Of a stretch of DNA of 64,000 nt, positions 55,922-64,000 are shown in pieces. Location: contig BSYQ01000005.1 of NCBI GenBank assembly GCA_030272585.1, forward strand, positions 1,984,001 through 2,048,000, written 5' to 3'. A model generated the notes under the pieces. The model made no database searches. It was not told where the DNA came from and saw nothing but the letters and a program-made list of their open reading frames with translations. Numbering within the stretch: the first letter of the stretch is position 1; the number at the start of each line of letters is the position of its first letter. The stretch comes from Bryopsis sp. KO-2023 (Eukaryota; Chlorophyta; Ulvophyceae; Bryopsidales; Bryopsidaceae). A program made the translations under genes and the position numbers.

Positions 55922-56257
55922 TGATACACGATACGGGACGTTGGTGGACCGGCCTCCCCCTTTGCGGGTTGTGCTCGCCTTATCGCGTACCCAACCCCCT
56001 CCCCTCCTTCGGTGTCGCGGATTCTAGATCCATTGTGATGATCTCAACCCCCTCCCCTCCTTCGCAGGGACCCTCGCGCCCTTTCACTCCTCGGGTCAAA
56101 GGCGGCATCTCACTCTCAACTTCCATGGCCTCTCCAAGACTCGAACTTGTGGCCTTCGGATCGCAAGTTCGGCTCTGAAATCAATTAATACACAATACAA
56201 GACGTTGGTGGACCGGCCAATCCCTTTTGCGGGCTGTGCTCGCTTTATCCCGTATCA
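55922..56257 (-). mobile_element. TRIM-like element, copy C (shortened)
   Basis: Degenerate terminal repeats at 55922-55991 and about 56187-56257 flank an interior of about 190 bp homologous to copies A and B. The duplication GGGGA lies on both sides (55917-55921, 56258-56262). Confidence 0.75.
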
Positions 56258-56542
56258 GGGGATGTTGTAAAACGGATGTTTTCGTAAAATGAGTCAAAAA
56301 TCCAAGGAACTGCTGACTATTTCCAAAAAGACCATAATATCGAAAGTTTTAACAAGAGAGTCCTTCAATCCATCATAAAATAACAAAATCTCAACGTTGG
56401 CGTCCATCTCTGTTTCCAAACGTCCCTCTGAACCCTGCTGAGAAACTACCTTCATCTACCTTCCAAAGAGGCTAGAAAAATCTGAAGGGAAATAAAACAT
56501 TCTCCCCCCACACGACAGAAAAAAGGATAAGCCTGTAATCAC

Positions 56543-56829
56543 TTATCTTTCCAAGCTTCCAATAACTGTCTTGTCACCTATCAGCACCATTCCAACAAAC
56601 CTCCCTATTTTTTTTTGTACGAAGCCCTCGCTTTTTTTTTTGGCAGCTAGACCTGTCCGAAGGTTCGAATTTTTCTTTCTTTTAAATCCATGTGAAGATA
56701 GTGCTCCATCACTATGGCATTCTTCGCACATGGGGTAAACTATTCCATATTCTTCTTTAATCGAATCAAAACCAGGCCATTCTCTCCCGTTTCTCAAGCC
56801 ACAGATCGCGCAAATTTCTTGGAAGCTGT
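56543..56829 (-). pseudogene. orphan exon-like fragment with CxxC pairs
   Basis: The minus-strand frame is preceded by ATATTACAG and reads EICAICGLRNGREWPGF, then CEECH and a basic stretch. The two CxxC pairs suggest a zinc-binding module. I do not recognise the family. The surroundings are transposon debris. Confidence 0.35.
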
Positions 56830-56854
56830 AATATCAAGTGAATCCGTTCCCGTC

Positions 56855-56995
56855 GTAAATTGTTGTGGCACGGAAACGTGTTAGAACGGGCCGTTTCAAC
56901 CCGTTGTCGGTTTACTACGGTTTACTAGGGTACAGCTACAAAAGCCCCTAAACCATCGTGGTGTGGTGGTTTAGAGTGTTAGTTTATATGCTCGC
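56855..56995. mobile_element. left part of an AACGGG-word element with tRNA-like start
   Basis: AACGGG/CCCGTT words are followed by GCCCCTAAACCATCGTGG and TGGTTTAGAGTGTTAG. This is homologous to 38200-38240 of the complete MITE up to its A-box. The sequence then switches abruptly to LINE coding sequence. Confidence 0.5.
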
Positions 56996-57223
56996 TTTCG
57001 GTTGGGTGCCTCCTTTGTGGAAGTTGATACGGGTCGAGTAGCTAAGGTTCCATTTACTTCTCGTTTTTGTCGCATTTGTGGACCTCCTACTGTTGGTGAT
57101 CAGGTTCATTTTTTCTTCCATTGTCCCATTTTTGTCAATATTCGCTTGGCTTTTCCGACTCTCATTCGACACCGCTCGCTATGGTTCATTTTTAAGTATG
57201 AGGACCCTTTTGTTATTGCGCGT
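56996..57223 (+). mobile_element. LINE 3' coding end, part 1
   Basis: The open frame contains CRICGPPTVGDQVHFFFHC, a C-x2-C-x9-H-x4-C knuckle of the kind found at the C-terminus of non-LTR reverse transcriptases. It then reads DPFVIAR and breaks at the LTR at 57224. The frame resumes at 63695. The 5' part of the element is absent, as in truncated LINE copies. Confidence 0.7.
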
Positions 57224-57452
57224 TGTAAGATCCTCGAGTCACAAAGTTGGTACCAAACTTTTTACAAGAGTCAGTTTTTCCTCTCAAGACACCACCTTAT
57301 CCTTCCCGATTCCTCTTTCCTTGAGCCATGATTAAACAGTTGCATTTATGTCTTAATGTACCACATTCCCCAAACTGATTGTCTCTCCTCAACCCATCGG
57401 AATCTCCAGCCCAACACGCTTCGCTGCGTTTTTTCTCCTCTTACTGACCCCT

Positions 57453-58372
57453 TCAATAGTACGGTTTCAAAGGGTCTGTATGGATGAACATTCGTGCTTT
57501 TCTCCCTCGCTGTTTCCCCTTTCGTCCATTCACAGCTGACACTCTCCACAGGTGAGTAGAGATTTGTTCGGTCAGTGCATATGGCCCCTTCCATTGATTC
57601 TCCAACTTCTGGTCCAATCGACCATCACGTACAACATCCCAGACATAGACATATTGACCTCGATAAAATCGGTGGGCCCATTCTTTACGATTCCTGTTAA
57701 TCTTCTCGTCGATCCGGTCGATCTCAAACATCCTTCAAAACCGATTCGTCCCCGCTCCAAACTTCCAGCGGTGTCCGTCCCAATGCTGTGTGTGGTGCCG
57801 AGTTGATCCAATCCACAGCGGTAGCCACATGTCGTTCCCATTCACCTCCTCGCTCATTTCAGAGTCGTCGCAATCGACTTACGATCGTCTGATTGCAACG
57901 CTCCACGAGTCCATTGCTACGATGGATGTGCGCAGGAATGTGTTGGATCTCAACTTCATTCTCTCTTCCCCATTCATACATCCTCTGTGACATGAAGTAT
58001 ATCGCGCCGTCGCTCAAAATCTTCTTCGGCACGATGCCATGGCGTTCAATCCATGCATCTAAACCCTGAAGAACATTCTTAGTATTTGCCTTGTCGACAA
58101 CCCATGCTGCCCCTAAACGACTCAATCGATCAATAACACAAAAGACATATTTTTTTTTATCATCAACTCCCCTGAGCGGTCCCAGAAAATCGACGCTCAG
58201 GTGTTCTCCTACTGATCCTGGTAGTTCAAAACTTCCGATTCTGCTCTTCGACTTGGGGGGTCCAAAACGGTTACAGACCCTGCAGCGTATCACTTCCTCC
58301 TGCAATTCTTCCAAACTGAAATCGAGACCTCGCTCCTTCGCTATAGCCAACAATTTCTTGGATCCCTAGTGT
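57453..58372 (-). pseudogene. integrase of the decayed element
   Basis: The zinc site reads HREGH, then CRVC, with an in-frame TAG between them (58366-58368). The core follows: SVDFLGPL (first Asp), ILSDGAIYF (second Asp) and GLVERCNQT (Glu), so the DDE set is present. A C-terminal domain (WKGPYALTEQI) follows in another frame. There is no chromodomain. The stop and shift make it non-functional as it stands. Confidence 0.8.
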
Positions 58373-58666
58373 CCCTCACGGTGTAGGTTGACAATCATTC
58401 TCCTCCTTTCACCTAGTCGAGTTGACTCCTCCGTTCCACCTTTTGAAAATACTTTCACTGTCAGTCTATACAGTTATCTTTCGTCCCGCAGTCAATTCCT
58501 TGACGCTTTTGAGAGCCCACGACAGTCCTTGCAACTCCCCCAAACAACTGCTGGTCATCTGACCACTTCTGGAGATGGAATTCAACCCTATCAAATGACC
58601 TTTTTTATATGACCCAGAAAACAAACCATACCTGATATGGGGCACACAGGTCCCCGAGACACAAGC

Positions 58667-58701
58667 GCACACACACACACACAAAGAGAGAGAGAGAGAG
58701 A
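58667..58701. repeat. (AC)n(AG)n microsatellite
   Basis: An AC run of about 17 bp is followed by an AG run of about 17 bp, between the RT and integrase remnants. Confidence 0.9.
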
Positions 58702-58786
58702 TCAATAGGAATAATTTTACAGGAAGGGCCCTCTGCCCTATAAACCCTGTCGTACATCCCAAATCGTACTACAAACCCGAGTAACA

Positions 58787-59852
58787 CTAACAATACCCGT
58801 ATCCAGTCTCACTCCAATCGATCATCAATTCCAGTTCCTCTTCTTCCGATTCCAGCCAAATGTCAACTTGTCTTTTGATAATCTCTCCCCAAATTCCTTT
58901 CACCATCTCCTGAAGTTTTCCTAACTCTGTGGGAATTTTCTGATTCATAATTTCTTGCAGCGGTCGTACCAGTTCAGCCAGCCCGGGACATGTGATCCTA
59001 CAAAAATTAAAAATTCCTAAAATCTTTCGGATCTCGTGCATAGTGACTCCCTCAGGTAACTGGTTTTTTTGCTTCTCGATGTACGATCCCAACCCAATTC
59101 GTCCTTTCGAAACATAATAACCGAGGAAAGTCACTCTTTCTTGTGACAGTTGAACCTTATCTGCGTTCAGATGCATCCCCATCGATTCCAATCTCGCCAG
59201 TACCACCTTCAAATTCGAATCATCATCATCCTGGCTATTTCCGATGACGATGATGTCGTCGACGTAGGGAATCCCTAGGGTGTCGGCGAGACTGGACTCT
59301 ATTCGCGAGTGGAACAGTGCCGCCGAGCTGGACCAGCCCTAGGGCGGCGTTCGATATTTGTATCTTCTCCCAAGCACTTCAAAGCCAAAAAGGGGCTGTA
59401 ATCGCTCACAGACCGGCACGTGATAAAACCCATGGGTTAGGTCTAATATCGTAAACCGATCCCATGTTTTTGGGATTCGCCGCAAGGCCGGTAATACTCC
59501 CCGAAATGAGGTACGCCACACCTCCGAGTACGCATTCAGCAACCTAAAATCCACGACCTTTCGATCGCGCACACCGTCAGGCTTCCTAAGAAACATAACG
59601 GGGCTAAAAAAAACCCTTTTCTGATGGATGCATTGGCTCGACGACTCTGGCATCACTCAGGTCGTCAAAAAAGCGTCGCATCTCAGATTCTTTCACATCC
59701 CCGACGTTGTAGACTTTTCCCGAATTCATTAGTGGTATCTTGTCCACATCAACCTTCCACGCTATCTCTCTATGACAGACCTGTATCGATTTCAAGTAAT
59801 CGATGTTTCCGAAACTTTCTGCGATCGAAAATAAAGTCGGAAAAAGTCCCAA
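58787..59852 (-). pseudogene. reverse transcriptase of the decayed element
   Basis: Fragments in order: PVMFLRKPDGVRDRKVVDFR (start of the palm), ILDLTHGFYHVPV (first catalytic Asp), an in-frame TAG before GWSSSA (59338-59340), YVDDIIVIG (catalytic pair), then FLGYYVSKGRIG and KILGIFNFCR (thumb). The order and motifs are Ty3/gypsy-like. Confidence 0.8.
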
Positions 59853-60838
59853 CTAGTATGCCATTTTGGCTGAAGGTCTTGTCAGTTTGTGTTCTGTTGG
59901 AGACTGAACTGACGACTGATCCATCACTGAATGAATGTGTTTCTTACATCCAGTTCTGTCCTCTAAATTGTTCCCAACATCACCCTCTTCTGATGGAGGC
60001 CAACAAAAGTCCTCTGAGATCGTATGCAATATCTCCTTTTTTTCAATCCCAAATGTTCTTTAATTTCCTCGCTTCCCTCTGAAAACTCCGCTCGGGTAAC
60101 CGAGGAGGTGGATCCCCAAATTCCAGTCTGAGTGTGAGCCACTGATCCTTCCTTCACCGCCTCTGACGAGCTGAACTGCCCAAGCAAGGGTGACGGATCT
60201 GTAGCAAAGCCATCGACATCCCATTCAATCCGACAGTTGGGATCAACCAGAATTCCGACTGGTGTCATTTTCTGTGAGAGCATTTTACTCTCTGATCCAG
60301 AATTAAAAAATTAGATTTTGAGTTGCCCCTTCGATCCCAGACTAGGAGAGGCAAATATTTTTGGGATCTGACAAATGGGAATGACACCCATAATCCCTAA
60401 CCCTTCGACAGTAAATGGCAGAATCGCCGACTTGGTTTCACCAGGGCCTAAGACAAGCGGTTTTCCTAGGGGAACTTCCCAACGTCTATGTCGGGCTCGC
60501 ATTCTGCTCACCGTGCCCTCACGCTTTTTAAAGCGAACGGTCGCGCGACCCACTGCCTCCTCTGTCACGGTCAAGGTTACTCCATGGGAAAGAGTTAAAA
60601 GAAACGTTCGAATACAAGGGCATATATACTTAGGCGTGCTGTGAACAGGGAGCTATGAAGAACCTAGAGAACCAGGAGTTCCCAGTGAACTTCCCTGTTC
60701 TAGAACATTCCAAACCTTCTAAACCTTCTGATAGCTTCCCTTAGCTTCCATGACCAAACCTTACGTCCCATTATCTAATGAAGCTACTCTGAAGCTACCC
60801 TATGTCTTACACGCCTCTTCCAAACGTCTCAAAGGATC
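59853..60838 (-). other. segment between protease-like and RT remnants
   Basis: Two minus-strand frames (59963-60283, 60311-60574) carry no motif I recognise. In the complete element this should be the protease to RT linker. Confidence 0.4.
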
Positions 60839-61882
60839 TTATATCGTAACATCCTCCGCCTCGACTGCATGGCATCTCACGAAGTTTCCCCCCGGAAGGC
60901 GGAGCTGCCCGACACCACAATCGACACTGACGTCAAACGCATTCAAAGCAGACAAGCCAAGAATAAAACGTTTATTTGCGTCTGTCAAATAAAAGGTGAC
61001 GTCTTTCGAAACCGATCCCAGTGTAATCGGAAGTACGACCGAGCCCATCAAATCCTCTTTTGTGGAGTTAAACCCGAGTACTGCAATCGGCGCCGCCAAC
61101 TCCGATATCGTCAAACCCCAGCGTTTGCAGTAAGAAACTGGGACGAGATTGATCTCGCTGCTGGGATCGATTAATGCATTTTCAGTTCGATTATTAATGC
61201 AAACCCGAGCAAACATCTGCTTTTCACCTATCCCAGTATCGAGGATCGCTGCGCATTGCAACGAATACGGCTCCTGAGTCGTGGTCGTCCCGATTGAGAG
61301 ATTCTCGAAGTCTGTTGCGACTGGAATCCCGAATGCATCCTCCCTATTCGCGCCAATTGCATGCGTATGTGCTGGACGCTGGTCGGACTTGGAGCCACTC
61401 CTTTTCGCGTCGTGTGCGCGTCGCTTATAACATTCTTCCCTGACGTGTCCCGTCTTGCCACAGTAACTGCAGTGCAGTGGTGGCTTGCGCACATGTGGAG
61501 GTCGTCGATGGCTGTCCTTAGTCGTCGTAGGAGGAGGATTCGCTGGCGTAAGCATCCCCTGGTACGACTCGATCTGACCCCGTTTCTTAAAAAAGAGACG
61601 AAGAGTGTCAAATGTGACCTCGCTTGGATCATTCACTCCCTCGAGAATCTTCTGGACGAGGTGGCTGGGTAAACGGCCATGAAAGATCTTCACCACAGCA
61701 GCTTCCTCCACCCCCTCACTCTTTTGTCGATAAGTCAAATAGAACCGAGGTAAAAATTCAATCCAATTTCACCACCCCCCTTGCGTAGATTTTTTAGACG
61801 CTCCAAGATGTGGGGTTCAAAATCATCCAACACGAAATCGTCCAAAGGAGCACGAATGGCATCCCAGAGGTCCTCGAGGTGG
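60839..61882 (-). pseudogene. gag C-terminal half and protease-like domain
   Basis: A Gag-like helical part reaches the zinc knuckle CSYCGKTGHVREEC (C-x2-C-x4-H-x4-C). It is followed by a retropepsin-like fold in which ENALIDPSSEINLV replaces the usual DTG/DSG with D-P-S, and by RFILGLSALNAFDV. A frameshift near 61740-61790 separates it from the upstream Gag. The right end is interrupted by the hAT-like insertion. Confidence 0.7.
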
Positions 61883-61890
61883 ATTAGTAG

Positions 61891-62626
61891 CAAACATGGG
61901 CTGAGACCCCTGTGCACAGGACAGGACAGGACAGACTGCACAGACAATGCACAAGGTCAGATCTGTGCTGCACAGGTGCACAGACCTATACAGCACAGCA
62001 TATGTTAGTCTTTTAGCGCTCACGAGGTTAGTTTGGGATAGAGCCGAGGGTGGCTGACGCATGTGGGTTCACGAGTAAGACAGATTAGACCCAGAGTTTG
62101 GGACATGCGTCAGCGTACTACACTTAGGGGTACTTAAGAGGCCCACTCGTTCATTTGACATTCATAGATCTTTGTAAAGACTCGGGATTCGTGGGATTGG
62201 TGTGTTCCCGCTTGTGTGTGTGTTTGTGTGTGTGTGTGTGTCTAAGTGTTTGCCTGACGCAATCACTTATCCAACCAAGTGCTCTAGTAGCGTTCACAAC
62301 CGCGCTAGCTAAAGAGTTGTCTAAACCAACAAACCCCACAAGTATACTTGCGTTACCCAGCAAGTTATCACGAATCCAACCAACACAGCCGACCACTATT
62401 GCGTCACCCACAAGCTTCACTATTAGCATAGACAGGGTCTGTGCAAAATCTGTGCAGTTCTGTGAAGATTCTGTGCAGTTCTGCTCACCTGTGCAGCACA
62501 GGTCCGACCTGTGCACAGCACAGACAGTCGGTCCTGTCCTGTCCTGTGCAATTCCGCTGCACATGACAGACCTGCACAGGGTGCACAGAACCTGCACAGA
62601 ACCCTGTCCTGTTCAGCCCATGACTG
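61891..62626. mobile_element. hAT-like element, CTGTGCA word family
   Basis: It starts CAAACATGGGCTGAG and ends TTCAGCCCATGACTG, inverted termini with two mismatches. The perfect 8-bp duplication ATTAGTAG lies at 61883-61890 and 62627-62634. Both sides are saturated with CTGTGCA, TGCACAGG and GGACAGG. A solo LTR sits in its middle. Removing the solo LTR and one duplication leaves a ~308-bp element. Confidence 0.85.
62003..62425 (+). mobile_element. solo LTR of the chromovirus family
   Basis: 423 bp in reverse orientation to 42693-43112, starting TGTTAGTC and ending CACTATTA (C to T in the terminal TCA). The duplication GCATA lies at 61998-62002 and 62426-62430. It has small indels and substitutions, so it is older than the full-length copy. 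Confidence 0.92.
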
Positions 62627-62634
62627 ATTAGTAG

Positions 62635-63569
62635 TCCACCGATTTCTGATCGGGGGGTAAGGGCTTCGAACCGTATAATGGTCAATCTTCGCTTTTAGTG
62701 AATCGAGCATTATACTCCCGAATTCACTCCCCTGATCGAACATCGACCACAACAACCTAATGCGGGCGGGGATGTCCTCGACCGTAGTCTCGAGGTCCCT
62801 CATGACCCGCTCTTGAATCCGACTATTCCACGAACGTTGAAGCGTTCTCCTCAAAAGCTAGCAGCTGGGTTCGAACCCTCACGCCCCGACTCCGAGTTCC
62901 ATTCCGTTTGCGACGACGTGTCCACCGACTAAGACACGTCCCCGCTACTCCGGCCACAAACTCGAGCAAAGTCCCCGTCGCCATCCCTCCACCAAAGGCA
63001 CCCCCGCCGACGCTGGACACCTCCTGGGTCTGTCCAGACGCCGTCGGGGTTTCGCTGAAGTCGTTGGAGCCGTTTTCCTGGACGCCGTCGCCGTCCACCT
63101 GAAGATCTGCCCCCTCAACTTCGTCCATCATATCAGACAAGTCACTGGGAGTCGTCGTCGTAGTATTTCCAACCTGTGTAGTTCCACTCATGTCTCCGCC
63201 AACCTCCTTTGACGCAAGATCTCTGATTCCACCCTGGGCTGCCCTCAGCGCGTTTTTAAGACGCCGCCTCTCACGTTCCCAGGTCATCTTCTCTTGCTGC
63301 CAGACCTTTTCGTTTTGTCGATACTGGAGGTTTGTTCTTGCTAGTTCACGGTTCGCCTCCAAAAGTTCCTTTGTTTCGACGACCGCTGACGTTGTCCCAG
63401 ATCCGAACGGCCATATTGCTTTCATTGGTTCGAAAGATAAAAGTGTGCATAGCACTAAAAGAGCGGTCGCCCAGTGGCGACTTGGCTCCGAAACCATGTA
63501 AGACCCTCGAGACACAAAGTTGCTACCAAACTTTTTACAAGAGTCAGTTTTTCCTCTCACATACACCAC
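62635..63569 (-). pseudogene. gag N-terminal half of the decayed element
   Basis: The frame 62823-63569 starts MVYVRGKTDSC. It has a short hydrophobic stretch (ATALLVLCTLLSF) and a Glu/Arg/Gln coiled coil ending in a TAG. A second frame (62635-62854) continues with RRTLQRSWNSRIQERV, so one frameshift separates them. No further motif is visible. Confidence 0.6.
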
Positions 63570-63690
63570 CTTATCCTTCCCGATTCTTCTTTCCCTGAGC
63601 CATGACTAAACAGTTGCATTTATGTCTTAATGTACCACACTCCCCAAACCGACTGTCTCTCCTCAGCCCATTGGAGTCTCCAGCCCAACA

Positions 63691-63790
63691 GCGTTTTATC
63701 CGCGCTTGTTATCATTGTCGATCGTTGTATCTTTGAAATAGGTGGTCGCCGGCGGCTGCCTCTCAAATGTAATTAATGATTGATTGATTG
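63691..63790 (+). mobile_element. LINE 3' end, part 2, with (TGAT)n tail
   Basis: After the GCGT duplication the LINE frame resumes as FIRACYHCRSLYL and stops at TGA 63734-63736. A short 3' UTR ends in repeated TGAT (about 63765-63790), the type of microsatellite tail seen in several LINE clades. Confidence 0.7.
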
Positions 63791-63850
63791 ATTGATTGAG
63801 AACGCATGGTATAGTCTTAGAGGTTGCAGGTTCGAATCTTGTTAGGTTTT
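63791..63850 (+). other. tRNA-like B-box half after the LINE tail
   Basis: GGTATAGTCTTAGAGGTTGCAGGTTCGAATC aligns with the B-box half of the module at 38248-38280. Its A-box half may be the one stranded at 56960-56975. Confidence 0.5.
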
Positions 63851-63853
63851 GGG

Positions 63854-64000
63854 TAGAGATGTGCGCCGTTGCAACGGGTTTCCGTGAAAACGAGTAACGG
63901 ACCCGTTAACGGCGACTTAAAACCCGTTTTTTTGCCAGGAACGGGTGTGGAAAATCAAAAACGGGAACGGGTTTTTCACGGCTCGTTCCCGTTCCGTTAC
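63854..64000. mobile_element. AACGGG-word element running off the right edge
   Basis: TAGAGATGTGCGCC, a terminus-like start, is followed by dense AACGGG/CCCGTT words to the end of the window. The other end cannot be seen. Confidence 0.5.

Larger units (their letters stand above)
57224..63690 (-). mobile_element. decayed gypsy-order LTR retrotransposon
   Basis: LTRs of 193-194 bp (57224-57416, 63497-63690) start TGTAAGA and end CCCAACA, and differ at several positions. The short duplication GCGT lies on both sides. A primer-site-like TGGTTTCGGAGCC (minus) abuts the right LTR. The minus-strand order gag, protease-like, RT, integrase is that of Ty3/gypsy. The frames are broken by stops, shifts and a hAT-like insertion at 61891-62626. 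Confidence 0.85.

Overview
This is nuclear DNA of an intron-rich eukaryote, probably a protist or alga that I cannot place further. The evidence is GT-AG introns in every recognisable gene, a mitochondrial Fe-S factor with a leader peptide, a plant-like domain order in DNA polymerase theta (helicase plus polymerase, an enzyme rare in fungi), and Ty3/gypsy, LINE and hAT-like elements. A and T homopolymers dominate introns and spacers, and long G or C runs are common.

Left part (1-36.3 kb), host genes. I spliced these by hand, requiring GT-AG signals and an unbroken reading phase. They are: an unrecognised 10-exon gene (3433-7221, minus); IBA57 (8412-11659, minus, 9 exons, 364 aa); a secreted 44-cysteine protein with an eight-residue cysteine period (12640-15696, plus, 9 exons, 362 aa); an ABCB6/HMT1-type half-transporter (17208-21642, plus, 7 exons, 832 aa); a single-exon VOC/glyoxalase-fold protein (22759-23340, minus); and DNA polymerase theta (23613-36302, plus, 24 exons, 2037 aa). 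The last two are divergent over 272 bp that hold an E2F-like site. IBA57 and the ABCB6-like transporter both belong to mitochondrial iron, haem or Fe-S biology, but nothing shows that they are co-regulated.

Right part (36.3-64 kb), nested mobile elements. hAT-like non-autonomous elements have 8-bp target duplications and TIRs near CAGACCTGGGC. Each carries its own short word iterated in the subterminal regions (ACCGG, CGGTA, CTGTGCA, AACGGG). Three copies of a TRIM-like element have 71-bp LTRs. A 10.1-kb Ty3/gypsy chromovirus (42693-52785) looks young: its 420-bp LTRs are identical by eye, it has a 5-bp duplication and intact gag and pol joined by a -1 slippery site, and it has an extra third ORF after pol. 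A second, decayed gypsy-type element (57224-63690) sits inside the 3' end of a LINE and holds a hAT-like element, which in turn holds a solo LTR of the chromovirus. Several hAT-like elements carry tRNA-like A/B-box modules. The gypsy elements and TRIMs share the primer site TGGTTTCGGAGC.
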